DNA of 16,855 nt from positions 1 through 16,855 of the forward strand of contig JAAWCR010000016.1 in the NCBI GenBank assembly GCA_022793355.1, written 5' to 3'. Made by a program: the position numbers and the translations under genes. Under the pieces are notes generated by a model, which had not been told where the DNA came from, searched no databases, and worked only from the letters and a program-made list of their open reading frames with translations. Positions 6,977 to 14,381 of this stretch are shown here, piece by piece; position 1 is the first letter of the stretch, and the number at the start of each line of letters is the position of its first letter. The stretch is from Lawsonibacter sp. Lineage in GTDB: Bacteria; Bacillota; Clostridia; Oscillospirales; Oscillospiraceae.

Positions 6977-7558
6977 ATGCTTCTGACGCCGATGCGCTAT
7001 AAGGGCTACGCGTGGCCCCACAATCCCCGGGTATATTCCATCGACTACCGGAGGACCATGGCGGTAAACAAGACCCCCTTTGGAGGCTATCAGCTTCAGG
7101 ACCTGGGGGCGGCCCATCGGGTGATGGAGGGCGAGGGGGAATTTGTGGGGACGGGGGCTTACGGCGAGTTTCAGCGGCTGGCCAGTGTGTTTTACGACCA
7201 GGGGCCGGGGTTGTTGGTTCATCCTCTGTGGCAGGCGGCCAACACCTATTTTGTCTCTCTGCGGGTGGAGCAGATTCCAAGGCCCGACTATGTGCGCTAT
7301 TCCTTTGCGTTTTGGGAGGAGAATGGGCTGACCAGCGGCTTAGCCGTCAGGCAGACGGACAGCGGCGCGGAAAGCGGCGGGACCCCGGCGGCGGGGTCGG
7401 CCGGATCTCAGGCGGTGTACCACCGGGTTGGAAAGGGGGAGACCCTGTGGGCGCTGGCGGGGCGCTATGGGCTGTCTCTGGCGGAGTTGGTGGCCCTCAA
7501 TCCGCAAATTAAAAATCCAAACCTGATCCGGGTGGGGGAGGAGGTGCGGGTGCGGTGA
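6977..7558 (+). CDS. LysM-domain tail/baseplate protein (XkdP-like)
   Basis: 193 aa; ATG 6977 with AAGGAGG at 6964-6970. An N-terminal beta-rich domain (about residues 1-115, with GGYQLQDLG and FVSLRVEQIPRPDYVRYSF) resembles baseplate hub-proximal proteins, and a Gly/Ser/Ala-rich linker (about 120-145) leads to a C-terminal LysM domain (about 147-193: VYHRVGKGETLWALAGRYGL, then LNPQIKNPNLIRVGEEVRVR). LysM binds N-acetylglucosamine-containing polymers such as peptidoglycan. In tails it connects the tube end to the hub and may contact the wall. Position before the XkdQ-like gene fits PBSX XkdP. It overlaps the next gene by GTGA. Confidence 0.85.
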   Translation: MLLTPMRYKGYAWPHNPRVYSIDYRRTMAVNKTPFGGYQLQDLGAAHRVMEGEGEFVGTGAYGEFQRLASVFYDQGPGLLVHPLWQAANTYFVSLRVEQIPRPDYVRYSFAFWEENGLTSGLAVRQTDSGAESGGTPAAGSAGSQAVYHRVGKGETLWALAGRYGLSLAELVALNPQIKNPNLIRVGEEVRVR

Positions 7559-8505
7559 CGGCCTGTATGACCGACGCGGCGGGGACGCGCTGGACCCTGC
7601 CAGCCCCCACGGCCTGGCGGCTGGAGTACACCGCCGGGGTGCCCTGCGACAGCTTCTGGATGCGTTGTCCCTGGGACGGGAACAACGCCGTCAAGCCCGG
7701 GAGCTGGGTGGGCTTTGAGGCGGAGCACAAAGGGGAGCGGGTTTTTACCGGGCTGGTGGACGAGTGCGAGGTGTCCATCGACCAGAACGGGCGGATGCTG
7801 GAGGTCTCCGGCCGGGGGATGGCCGCCCGCCTGCTGGACAACGAGGCCCTGGGACAGGATTACCAGTCGGCCACGCAGGCCGACATCATCCGGGACCACG
7901 TGGCGCCCTACGGCATTGAGACGGCGCCTGGGGGCAGCCTGCCCCCAGTGACCCGGTTTTCGGTGGCCAACGGAAGCAGCGAGTGGTCGGTGGTCTATGA
8001 ATTTGCCCGGTACTACGGCGGGGTGGCTCCCCGGTTTGACCGGAAGGGCCGGCTGGTGCTGTCCGGGTGGAACGACAGCCGGGAGCGGGTGGTGGACGAC
8101 CGCTCCGCCCTGCGCTCCATCCTCCGCCGGGACCGGCGGTACGGGGCGCTGTCTCAGGTGCTGGTGCGGGATCGGTGGAGCGGCCGGGTGGAGGAGGTGA
8201 GTAGCGGCGCCTTCCTTGCCGCTGGCGGACGGGCTCGCCGGGTGATTACCATGCCCACCCGGAGCAGCTATAAGGCCATGCGGTACAGCGGAAAATTCCA
8301 GCTGGACAAATCCGCCTCGGAGCTGGAGCGGGTGGAGGTGCTGCTGGGGGAGCCCTTCTGCGCCTGGCCAGGGGACCTGGTGGCCGTACAGAGGACGGGC
8401 TGGGACTGGAACGGCCGCTACCGGGCGGCCCAGGTGACTGTGGGGATGGACGCGAGCGGATACTGGAGCCGGCTGGAGCTGGCCCCCGTTGATTTCGTGG
8501 TGTGA
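7555..8505 (+). CDS. Baseplate hub protein (XkdQ/YqbQ-like, gpD-related)
   Basis: 316 aa from GTG 7555, overlapping the LysM gene's stop. Features seen: an N-terminal beta domain (WRLEYTAGVPCDSFWMRCPW), GWVGF-like strands leading to VFTGLVDECEVSIDQNGRML, EVSGRGMAARLLDNEALGQD, then QADIIRDHVAPYGI and SEWSVVYEFARYYGG, and a C-terminal strand-rich part. These are characteristic of XkdQ-type hub proteins related to phage gpD/gp27, which form the trimeric hub joining tube and spike. Size is close to the family norm. It sits between the LysM protein and the spike gene, in PBSX order. Confidence 0.88.
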   Translation: MTACMTDAAGTRWTLPAPTAWRLEYTAGVPCDSFWMRCPWDGNNAVKPGSWVGFEAEHKGERVFTGLVDECEVSIDQNGRMLEVSGRGMAARLLDNEALGQDYQSATQADIIRDHVAPYGIETAPGGSLPPVTRFSVANGSSEWSVVYEFARYYGGVAPRFDRKGRLVLSGWNDSRERVVDDRSALRSILRRDRRYGALSQVLVRDRWSGRVEEVSSGAFLAAGGRARRVITMPTRSSYKAMRYSGKFQLDKSASELERVEVLLGEPFCAWPGDLVAVQRTGWDWNGRYRAAQVTVGMDASGYWSRLELAPVDFVV

Positions 8506-8537
8506 TCTGTGGAGCATAGGAATGGAGGAGGGGTATT

Positions 8538-8975
8538 ATGTGGACATCAGAGCGAAACAGAAGGCTTGCGTCAGAGGAGCCGGCGGCGGAGCTGGGCGCG
8601 GTCACCCTGGGGGGAGACCCTGCCGGGGTCAGTCTGGGGGGCGAGCGGCGGTGGATCACCGTATACAGTCCTGGGGGCTACAGCTGGCGGCCCACCTCTG
8701 GGGAGAAGGTGCTGGTGCTCAAGGCGGGGGCGGAGGGGGAGTCCCCCTGCGTGCTGGGGACCGTCCAGAAGGACCTGGAGCTAAGGCCCGGCGAGGTTCG
8801 GATTTCCGGCGGGGAGAGCGGCGTTTTATTGGGCCGGGAGGGGCTGGAGCTGACGGGGCAGGGGAGCGCCCTGGTCCTGAAGGAGGACCGGGCGGAGCTG
8901 ACGGGGGCGCTGTATATCAACGGGGAGAGCCTGCGCGACATCATTAAAGACGTGGTGCGGGATCTGCTGGGATAG
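8538..8975 (+). CDS. Baseplate spike protein, gpV-like (OB fold plus beta repeats)
   Basis: 145 aa; ATG 8538 with GGAGGAGGGG just upstream. The middle (about residues 36-78: RRWITVYSPGGYSWRPTSGE, KVLVLKAG and VLGTVQ) has the OB-fold pattern of baseplate assembly protein V/gp5-type spikes. It is followed by a short run of beta repeats (EVRISGGESGVLLGREGLEL) that would form a triple-stranded prism, and a C-terminal amphipathic helix (LRDIIKDVVRDLLG). The spike sits on the hub and punctures the target envelope on contraction. No lysozyme domain is present. It occupies the XkdR slot of PBSX. Confidence 0.75.
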   Translation: MWTSERNRRLASEEPAAELGAVTLGGDPAGVSLGGERRWITVYSPGGYSWRPTSGEKVLVLKAGAEGESPCVLGTVQKDLELRPGEVRISGGESGVLLGREGLELTGQGSALVLKEDRAELTGALYINGESLRDIIKDVVRDLLG

Positions 8976-8985
8976 GAGGAAAGGC

Positions 8986-9372
8986 ATGGAGTGGAAGCTA
9001 AGCGCTGGAGACTATGTTCCGGATGGGACCGGAGGCCTGACCGCGTTGAGCGGGAGCGGAGAGGTGCTGGCCCGGGCGCTGTACCGCCTCACCGCCCGCC
9101 GGGGGGCGCTGCCCTTTCTGCCCGCGCTGGGCAGCCGGCTGTATCAGCTGGGCCGGGAGCGGCCCTCGGCCCGTGAGGCGCTGGCGGCGCAGTATGTGGC
9201 GGAGGCCCTTCAGGAGGAGCCGGACCTGACAGCGCGGTCGGTGAAGCTGACCCCGAAGGGGGAAGGGACGGACCTCGCCGTATATTTGGAGTGGCGGGGA
9301 GAGGGCCTGACCCTTCAGCTGCCCCTGGAGCGGCCGGTCGGGCCGGAGGAGGCGGAATATGAAAACGATTGA
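8986..9372 (+). CDS. Baseplate wedge protein, gp25/XkdS-like (DUF2634)
   Basis: 128 aa; ATG 8986, AGGAGGAAAGG site before it. N-terminal strand-rich segment, then VLARALYRLTARRGALPFLP and LGSRLYQLGRERPSAREALA, the Leu/Arg-rich helical pattern and GSRLYQLG motif seen in gp25/W-like wedge proteins, and a beta-sandwich end (VKLTPKGEGTDLAVYLEWRG). In contractile tails this protein links the sheath initiator to the wedges. It precedes baseplate J, as in PBSX, and overlaps it by 14 nt. It is a structural gp25-like protein and not necessarily an active lysozyme. Confidence 0.85.
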   Translation: MEWKLSAGDYVPDGTGGLTALSGSGEVLARALYRLTARRGALPFLPALGSRLYQLGRERPSAREALAAQYVAEALQEEPDLTARSVKLTPKGEGTDLAVYLEWRGEGLTLQLPLERPVGPEEAEYEND

Positions 9373-10414
9373 CGGTATTTATCAGGAGATGCTCTCTTGC
9401 TTTGGGGAGCGGACGGGGCTGGAGCCCCGGGAGGGGTGCGATCTGACCGTCCGGCTGTATGCCGTGGCGGCCCAGGTCTATTCCCTGTATATTCAGGCAG
9501 ACTGGGTAATCCGGCAGGCCTTCCCCCAGACGGCGGAGGGGGAGTATCTGGACCGCCATGCCCAGTTGCGCGGCGTGGAGCGCAAGCCGGCGGTGGCCGC
9601 GGAGGGGAGCGTGCGGTTTACCGCCGGGGAGGCGGCCGGGACGGCCCGGGAGATTCCCCGGGGGACGGTGTGTATGACGGCGGGGCTGGTGCGGTTTGAG
9701 ACCACCAGGACCGGGGTCCTTGAGGCTGGAAAGCTGACGGTGGAGGTCCCGGTTCGGGCGCTGGAGCCCGGCGCGGCGGGCAATATCTCCGCCGGGGCCA
9801 TTGTGTCCATGGCGGTGGCCCCCATCGGCATCTCCGCCTGCACCAATCCCAAAGGATTTGCCGGCGGCGCGGATGGGGAGAGGGATGACGCACTGCGCAT
9901 GCGGGTGCTGGACACCTTTCAGCGCCTGCCCAATGGGGCCAACACCGCTTTCTACCAGCAGGGGGCCCTGTCCTTCGACCAGGTGGCGGCTGCGGCGGTG
10001 ATTCCCCGGCCCAGAGGGGTGGGCTCGGTAGACATAGTCCCCGCCACTCTGGCCGGCCTGCCCGACGCGGAGCTGTTGGAGGAACTGAAGGAATATTTTG
10101 ACGAACGGCGGGAGATCGCCGTGGATTTGCGTGTGCGGGCCCCTGAGACGGAGGTGGTCAACATCACCGTCCGGGTGGAGCCGGAGGCGGGGCGGAATAA
10201 GGAGGAGGTGCTTCGGCGGGTGGAGGATACCCTGCGGGGCTGGTTCACCGGCAAGTTGCTGGGACAGGACATCCTTCTGGCCCGGCTTGGGGAGCTGATT
10301 TACCACTGCGACGGGGTGGCAAACTATGCCGTCGCCGCTCCCGCAGCCGACCGCCTTATGGGCGATGATGTGCTGCCTGTGCTGGGCACGCTGCGGGTGG
10401 AGGGGATGACATGA
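9359..10414 (+). CDS. Baseplate J family protein (XkdT-like)
   Basis: 351 aa. It starts inside the end of the gp25-like gene (ATG 9359; 14-nt overlap). The sequence shows the baseplate J pattern: an N-terminal helical section with QAFPQTAEGEYLDRHAQLRG (a strong family signature), then the beta-rich section EIPRGTVCMTAGLVRFETTR and AGNISAGAIVSMAVAPIGIS, TNPKGFAGGADGERDDALRM, a GVGSVDIVPATLAGLPDAEL segment and the VVNITVRVEPEAG strand domain. Wedge proteins of this type form the baseplate ring. Length agrees with PBSX XkdT. Followed by XkdU with ATGA overlap. Confidence 0.93.
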   Translation: MKTIDGIYQEMLSCFGERTGLEPREGCDLTVRLYAVAAQVYSLYIQADWVIRQAFPQTAEGEYLDRHAQLRGVERKPAVAAEGSVRFTAGEAAGTAREIPRGTVCMTAGLVRFETTRTGVLEAGKLTVEVPVRALEPGAAGNISAGAIVSMAVAPIGISACTNPKGFAGGADGERDDALRMRVLDTFQRLPNGANTAFYQQGALSFDQVAAAAVIPRPRGVGSVDIVPATLAGLPDAELLEELKEYFDERREIAVDLRVRAPETEVVNITVRVEPEAGRNKEEVLRRVEDTLRGWFTGKLLGQDILLARLGELIYHCDGVANYAVAAPAADRLMGDDVLPVLGTLRVEGMT

Positions 10415-10980
10415 GCCACGCCCGATATCTGAGGGAGCTGCTGCGGCCTCTGGGGGTCTATGATTTGTCAGCCCCCTTCAACGGCGGCGAGCTGGACGCC
10501 CAGGGGGAGGCCCTGGACAGAATTATGGTCTGGCTGGAGGAAATACAGCGGGAAACCTCTCTGACGACGGCGGAGAGCTGGGGGCTGGAGAACATTGCCA
10601 GGCTCTTTGCCCGCCGCCCGGTGGCCAGCGAACCCCGGAAGCTTGCCGCGGCCCTGGCGGCCCTGCTGCGCATCGGCGGGGACAGCTTTACCCTGGCGGC
10701 CATCAACGACACCATCTCCGGCTGCGGCGTCCCCGCCGTGGTGAAGGAGCGGGGAAAGGGGCTGGTGTCCGTCTCCTTTCCCGGCGTGGCCGGCGAGCCG
10801 GACAATTTCGAGGAGCTGAAAAAAATCATTGAGGACATCCTGCCCACCCACCTGGGGATTGAATACGACTTCTGGTATCTCACCTGGTCTGAGCTGGAGG
10901 CCCACTTTCAAAGCTGGAAGGAGATCGAGGACCTGGACCTGTCCTGGAAGGGACTGGAGACCTGCGTAGAATATTTATAA
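10411..10980 (+). CDS. XkdU/YmfQ-like tail protein (DUF2313)
   Basis: 189 aa; ATG overlaps the J stop. It starts RYLRELLRPLGVYDLSAPFN with a GGELDAQGEALDRIM helix, has EIQRETSLTTAESWGLENIA, LAALLRIGGDSFTLAAINDT and SVSFPGVAGEPDNFEELKKI, which match the XkdU/YmfQ (DUF2313) family, a wedge component at the outer baseplate near fibre attachment. The C-terminus has two short repeated helices ending WSELEAHFQSWKEIEDLDLS, then WKGLETCVEYL. It is the last gene of the module: the stop codon runs straight into a terminator. In typical clusters a tail fibre gene follows; here it does not. Confidence 0.85.
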   Translation: MSHARYLRELLRPLGVYDLSAPFNGGELDAQGEALDRIMVWLEEIQRETSLTTAESWGLENIARLFARRPVASEPRKLAAALAALLRIGGDSFTLAAINDTISGCGVPAVVKERGKGLVSVSFPGVAGEPDNFEELKKIIEDILPTHLGIEYDFWYLTWSELEAHFQSWKEIEDLDLSWKGLETCVEYL

Positions 10981-11023
10981 AAATCGCCCTGCGGTTCATT
11001 TAGAGCCGCAGGGCGATTTTTTT
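10981..11023. terminator. Bidirectional intrinsic terminator between convergent genes
   Basis: A perfect 14-bp stem (AAATCGCCCTGCGG at 10981-10994 with CCGCAGGGCGATTT at 11006-11019), an 11-nt loop and T-runs on both sides: seven Ts (11017-11023) downstream on the + strand, and five Ts on the - strand reading toward XkdU. It starts on the base after the XkdU stop and its T-run overlaps the acyltransferase stop codon, so it serves both operons. Confidence 0.93.
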
Positions 11024-12089
11024 AACGGTTTGGGTTGCTGGGAGCGAAAAGCCTGCGGGCAAATACGTTGGCGGCCCGGGACAGATAGAGGGTGCAAACG
11101 GACAGGAGGAAATTCATCAGGAGAAAGACAAGGGCGGACCGCCAGTAGTTGTGGACCGGGATGACCGGGCCATAGAGGTGGAGGAAGAAGCACTGATTCA
11201 GGTAGAAGCCGTAGCTGATGCTCCCCAAAAAACCGGAGACCGGGTTGTCCAGCAGGCGGGTGAGGGGGCTGAGCTCCAAGCGGACGCTGAGGACCAGAAG
11301 GGCGAGCAGGGCGACGGCAATGAAGTCCCAGGGGCTGCGGTAGGTGCGGTACATAAGGGCCAGTAGGACCAGCAGAAAGCCCGCCTCCAGGGCTGCGGCG
11401 GCCAGGGCGAAGCGCCCCCGAAGGAGCGGGGCCAGCCGCCGGGCCAGACAGGAGACGGAGCAGCCCAGTCCCAACCCCGCGATGACCCGCCACAGGCCCT
11501 GAGAGCCAACCACGGCGGGGGCCATTGTGCAGTCCAGGGTGCCGCAATACTGGGAGAACAGGGAGAAAATCAGAGGGGCGGCAAAGGACATGGCGATGGG
11601 AAAGTGGCCGCGCAGGGCCAGCCCCAGCCAGTAGAGCAGGACGGAACCCAGAAACAGGGCGCTCACATACCAAAACAGCAGCACCACAAAGGAGGTGCCA
11701 AAGCTCTGGAGGAGGAACCACTCAAAAAAGCCGTCTCGGACCAGCTCCTTCCCCGTCAGGGTGTGCAAAAAGCAGACCCGCAGGGCGAGGAAGGGGACCA
11801 TTGTGATAAGGTAGTGGGGGTAGAGACGGGCGAAGCGGCGGCCCGCAAAGCGGCATACCAAGTCCGGGAGGGATTCCCCCGCCTCCAGGGCGGACCAGTC
11901 CCTGCGAATGGACTCCATAAGGAAGCAGCCGCTGATTATGGAGAAAAATTCCACACCCAGATAGCCCGCGTTGAAGGCGCCGTTGGGGGAGGGAAACTCT
12001 CCCTTGATTCGGAAGTGAAACAGGCAGATGACGACGGAGAAGAGAAAGCGGTAAAACTCAATCGCCCTGCTGCGGGACGGCTTTGTCAC
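11022..12089 (-). CDS. Membrane acyltransferase, acyltransferase-3 family
   Basis: 355 aa from GTG 12089 (- strand), chosen because AAAGGAGG lies 7 nt upstream; the longer open frame to 12275 would run into the upstream gene's end. About ten hydrophobic segments are visible. The N-terminus has AIEFYRFLFSVVICLFHF with His25 and, after it, GYLGVEFFSIISGCFLM and RRFARLYPHYLI, the core signature of the OafA/acyltransferase-3 family, which moves acyl groups (often acetyl from acetyl-CoA) onto cell-surface or exported sugars. The target cannot be told from sequence. It follows an AMP-ligase gene 85 nt away on the same strand, so they probably share a transcript. It is convergent with the phage module. 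Confidence 0.85.
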   Translation of the reverse strand: MTKPSRSRAIEFYRFLFSVVICLFHFRIKGEFPSPNGAFNAGYLGVEFFSIISGCFLMESIRRDWSALEAGESLPDLVCRFAGRRFARLYPHYLITMVPFLALRVCFLHTLTGKELVRDGFFEWFLLQSFGTSFVVLLFWYVSALFLGSVLLYWLGLALRGHFPIAMSFAAPLIFSLFSQYCGTLDCTMAPAVVGSQGLWRVIAGLGLGCSVSCLARRLAPLLRGRFALAAAALEAGFLLVLLALMYRTYRSPWDFIAVALLALLVLSVRLELSPLTRLLDNPVSGFLGSISYGFYLNQCFFLHLYGPVIPVHNYWRSALVFLLMNFLLSVCTLYLSRAANVFARRLFAPSNPNR

Positions 12090-12096
12090 GGCGGCC

Positions 12097-12104
12097 CCTC
12101 CTTT
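12097..12104 (-). promoter_or_regulatory. Ribosome binding site deciding the acyltransferase start
   Basis: AAAGGAGG on the - strand (plus-strand CCTCCTTT), 7 nt before GTG 12089. It supports that start against in-frame starts upstream. Confidence 0.8.
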
Positions 12105-12174
12105 CCTCTCTGGAATGTTGTAAGCGCAGGCCCGGTCAAGGCGGGGGCCGGCAGCAGGCAGAAGGAAACGGGTT

Positions 12175-13809
12175 TCATCCCTGGTTCTGCGCCTCCACCA
12201 GCCGCATGGCGCAGTATTGCTCCCGCAGCTTGGGCTTTTCGATTTTTCCGGTGGGGTTGCGGGGGACGTCGGCAAAGATAATCCTTCTCGGGCGCTTGTA
12301 CCGGGGCAGATCCATGCAGAACTGGTTGATTTCGCTCTCGGTGCAGGTCATGCCCTCCTTAATCTGGATGATGGCGGCGGCGATCTCCCCCAGCCGCTTG
12401 TCGGGCAGGCCAATCACGGCCACGTCATGTACCTTGGGGTAGGCGGTGAGGAAGTCCTCAATCTGCACGGGGTACAGGTTTTCACCGCCGGAGATGATAA
12501 CGTCCTTCTTCCGATCCACCAGGAAGATAAAGCCGTCCTCGTCCTGACGGGCCATGTCGCCGGTGTGGAGCCAGCCGTTTTCCAGCACCTCAGCGGTGGC
12601 CTCCGGGTTGTGGTAGTAGCACACCATCACGCCGGAGCCCTTTACGCACAGCTCGCCCACGTCCCCCTGCCGGACAGGCTGGTTCTGCTCATCCACAATC
12701 TTGATTTTCCACCCGTAGCCGGGCACGCCGATGGCGCCGACCTTGTGAACGTTTTCCAGCCCCAGGTGGACGCAGCCGGGACCGGAGCACTCGGACAGGC
12801 CGTAGTTGGTATCGTACTTGTGGTGGGGGAAGTATTGGAGCCAGTGTTTGATGAGGGAGGGGGGCACCGGCTGAGCGCCGATGTGCATCAGCCGCCACTG
12901 GGCGAGCTGAAAATCCGCGAGGTTCAGCTCGCCCCGGTCCAAAGCGGCCAGAATATCCTGGGCCCAGGGCACCAGCAGCCAGACGATGGTGCACTTTTCC
13001 TGGCTGGCGGCCTGAAAAATAGCGGAGGGGGAGTTGCCCTTGAGGAGCACCGCCTTGCTCCCGGTAAACAGCGAGCCGAACCAGTGCATTTTGGCCCCGG
13101 TATGGTACAGGGGTGGGATGCACAAAAACACGTCCTCGTGGGTGGTCTCGTGGTGGATGGCTTCCATCCGGGCGGACTGCATCAGGGCGGCGTGCTTGAG
13201 CAGAATGGCTTTGGGGAAGCCGGTGGTGCCCGAGGAGTAGTAAATGGCCCCCTCGTCCTCGTCGTCCACCAGCACCTTTGGGGCCCGGCTGGAGCAGTTG
13301 GCGGTGGCTTTCAAATACTCCTCCGCAAACAGCGGACAGCCCTCGCCTACAAAAAAGAGGAGCATATGCTTTGAAATTTTGGGCACGATGGCCTCCATCC
13401 GGCCGGTGAACTCCGGGCCGAAGAAGAGCACATCGGCGTCGGCCAGCCGCAGGCAGTATTCAATCTCGTCGGAGGTGTACCGGAAGTTCAGGGGGACGGC
13501 GATGGCCCCGGTTTTCAAAACACCAAAGTAGATGGGCAGCCATTCCAGGCAGTTCATCAGCAAAATGGCCACCTTTTGCCCCTTGCGTATGCCCCAGGAC
13601 AGCAGCATATTGGCCACGCGGTTGGCCTTTTCGTCGAAGATAGACCAGGTGATCTCCCGGCGGTAGGGCATATCGGCGGTGGGCTGAATCAGCTCATATT
13701 CCTTCCAGGCGACCCGCCGAGCCTCCTGGTCCTCGGGGTTGATCTCCACTAAAGCGACCTCGTCGCCGTACAGCTTGCTGTTGCGCTCCAACAAATCGGT
13801 GATAGGCAT
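12175..13809 (-). CDS. AMP-forming acyl-CoA synthetase (class I adenylate-forming ligase)
   Basis: 544 aa from ATG 13809. GGAAAGGAA lies 8 nt before it, whereas the in-frame ATG at 13851 has no ribosome site. Adenylation signatures appear in order: YSSGTTGFPK (191-200, phosphate loop), YGLSE (336-340), GWLHTGD (412-418), DRKKD (432-436, hinge) and PTGKIEK with the catalytic Lys522. The enzyme activates a carboxylic acid to acyl-AMP, then acyl-CoA. The acyl group cannot be read from sequence. It is divergent from the T-box-yerC-iorAB unit, and arylacetate is one candidate because IorAB uses arylacetyl-CoA. Fatty or other acids remain possible. Cytoplasmic, with no signal peptide. It is followed by the acyltransferase gene. 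Confidence 0.88.
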   Translation of the reverse strand: MPITDLLERNSKLYGDEVALVEINPEDQEARRVAWKEYELIQPTADMPYRREITWSIFDEKANRVANMLLSWGIRKGQKVAILLMNCLEWLPIYFGVLKTGAIAVPLNFRYTSDEIEYCLRLADADVLFFGPEFTGRMEAIVPKISKHMLLFFVGEGCPLFAEEYLKATANCSSRAPKVLVDDEDEGAIYYSSGTTGFPKAILLKHAALMQSARMEAIHHETTHEDVFLCIPPLYHTGAKMHWFGSLFTGSKAVLLKGNSPSAIFQAASQEKCTIVWLLVPWAQDILAALDRGELNLADFQLAQWRLMHIGAQPVPPSLIKHWLQYFPHHKYDTNYGLSECSGPGCVHLGLENVHKVGAIGVPGYGWKIKIVDEQNQPVRQGDVGELCVKGSGVMVCYYHNPEATAEVLENGWLHTGDMARQDEDGFIFLVDRKKDVIISGGENLYPVQIEDFLTAYPKVHDVAVIGLPDKRLGEIAAAIIQIKEGMTCTESEINQFCMDLPRYKRPRRIIFADVPRNPTGKIEKPKLREQYCAMRLVEAQNQG

Positions 13810-13817
13810 TGCGCTCG

Positions 13818-13826
13818 TTCCTTTCC
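13818..13826 (-). promoter_or_regulatory. Ribosome binding site for the acyl-CoA synthetase
   Basis: GGAAAGGAA on the - strand, 8 nt before ATG 13809. It is the basis for choosing the shorter 544-aa protein. Confidence 0.65.
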
Positions 13827-13870
13827 AAACGGAAATATCCGTGTACTTCATTAGTTTTAACCGCTAAAGT

Positions 13871-13899
13871 ATTGTACCGGAAAGCCGGTAAAATGTCAA
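13871..13899 (-). promoter_or_regulatory. Consensus sigma-A promoter for the acyl-CoA synthetase
   Basis: On the - strand TTGACA (plus 13894-13899) is separated by exactly 17 nt from TACAAT (plus 13871-13876), a near-perfect sigma-A promoter. It points at the ligase gene. The expected start site is near 13864, giving a leader of about 55 nt that contains the in-frame ATG 13851. Confidence 0.85.
13875..13890. promoter_or_regulatory. Inverted repeat in the ligase promoter, possible operator
   Basis: TACCGG-AAAG-CCGGTA, a perfect 6-bp inverted repeat with a 4-nt centre. It overlaps the -10 box and the end of the spacer, where a bound repressor would block polymerase. No regulator gene can be assigned; the neighbouring YerC is one candidate. 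Confidence 0.45.
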
Positions 13900-13941
13900 G
13901 AGAAAAGAAAATTGAGAAATGAAAAAAATAAAAATTTCCTC

Positions 13942-13970
13942 TTGACAAACCGGGCAGGGCCGTTTATAAT
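13942..13970 (+). promoter_or_regulatory. Perfect consensus sigma-A promoter for the T-box unit
   Basis: TTGACA (13942-13947), 17-nt spacer, TATAAT (13965-13970). Both hexamers match consensus exactly. The expected start site is near 13977, just before the T-box leader. The promoter is back to back with the ligase promoter, 42 nt between the two -35 boxes. Confidence 0.92.
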
Positions 13971-13976
13971 TCACCA

Positions 13977-14256
13977 CAATAAAGCGTTGACGGAGACAAA
14001 GTAAAACGCAGTCCCGGCTGTTCAGAGAGTTCCCGGTTGGTGCGAGGGGCATAGCTGTGCGTTTGAAATTTCATCTCCTGAGCTGTCCGAGGAAAGGCTC
14101 GCGCCGAGTAGAGCGGACCGGGACCTCCCGTTACAGAGGAGGAGCATTGCCGGATGCTCCGTGAGGCCGTTTTTGCAAAAAGACGGCGAATAGAGGTGGT
14201 ACCGCGGGAGGTCAGATTCCCGTCCTCTGGGTCGTAAAGACGCCAGAGGTTTTTTT
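13977..14256 (+). ncRNA. T-box leader (tRNA-responsive), probable Phe specifier
   Basis: Recognised parts: the 5' internal-loop element AAGTAA (near 14000), the distal stem I pair AGAGAG (14024-14029) with GGTTGGTGCGAG (14035-14046), a GGAGCAT/ATGCTCC hairpin (14141-14160) and the T-box AGAGGTGGTACCGCGG (14192-14207). The bulge UGGU (14197-14200) pairs with tRNA ending A-CCA, so the discriminator base is A. This excludes tRNA-Trp, which carries G in bacteria. In the specifier loop (TTGAAATTTCATCTCC) the best codon is TTC at 14070-14072 followed by A, meaning Phe; ATT (Ile) is the alternative. Uncharged tRNA would stabilise the antiterminator and turn on yerC-iorAB. T-box identity is near certain; the amino acid is not. 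Confidence 0.93.
14224..14256 (+). terminator. T-box regulated terminator
   Basis: CCTCTGG (14224-14230) pairs with CCAGAGG (14243-14249), followed by seven Ts (14250-14256). Its 5' arm also pairs with AGAGG of the T-box to form the antiterminator, the usual exclusive pair. Confidence 0.9.
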
Positions 14257-14301
14257 GTACTCATTTTCAAGGAACTGGATGTAAAAAATGACGGCCCGTC
14301 C

Positions 14302-14330
14302 TTTACTTTTTTGCTTCCCCGTGCTACACT
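14302..14330 (+). promoter_or_regulatory. Possible second promoter upstream of yerC
   Basis: TTTACT, 17-nt spacer, TACACT (14325-14330), lying after the T-box terminator and before yerC. The -35 is weak. If real, it would give T-box-independent expression. A small palindrome ATTTCGGAAAT (14348-14358) lies just downstream. Confidence 0.3.
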
Positions 14331-14381
14331 TTACACAAGTGAATTTCATTTCGGAAATCAGCTTGAAAAGGAGTGCTACTT

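Noticed and set aside
3714..10980. Extracellular contractile injection system or tailocin instead of phage
   Set aside because: Portal, prohead protease, capsid and head-tail connectors are present and intact directly upstream, so a headed particle is expected.
12217..13374. 385-aa + strand open frame opposite the acyl-CoA synthetase
   Set aside because: The - strand frame carries all adenylation motifs in order; this one shows none and is a shadow.
13810..13851. Upstream ATG at 13851 as start of the acyl-CoA synthetase
   Set aside because: It has no ribosome site, while ATG 13809 has a purine-rich site at good spacing and gives the usual family N-terminus.
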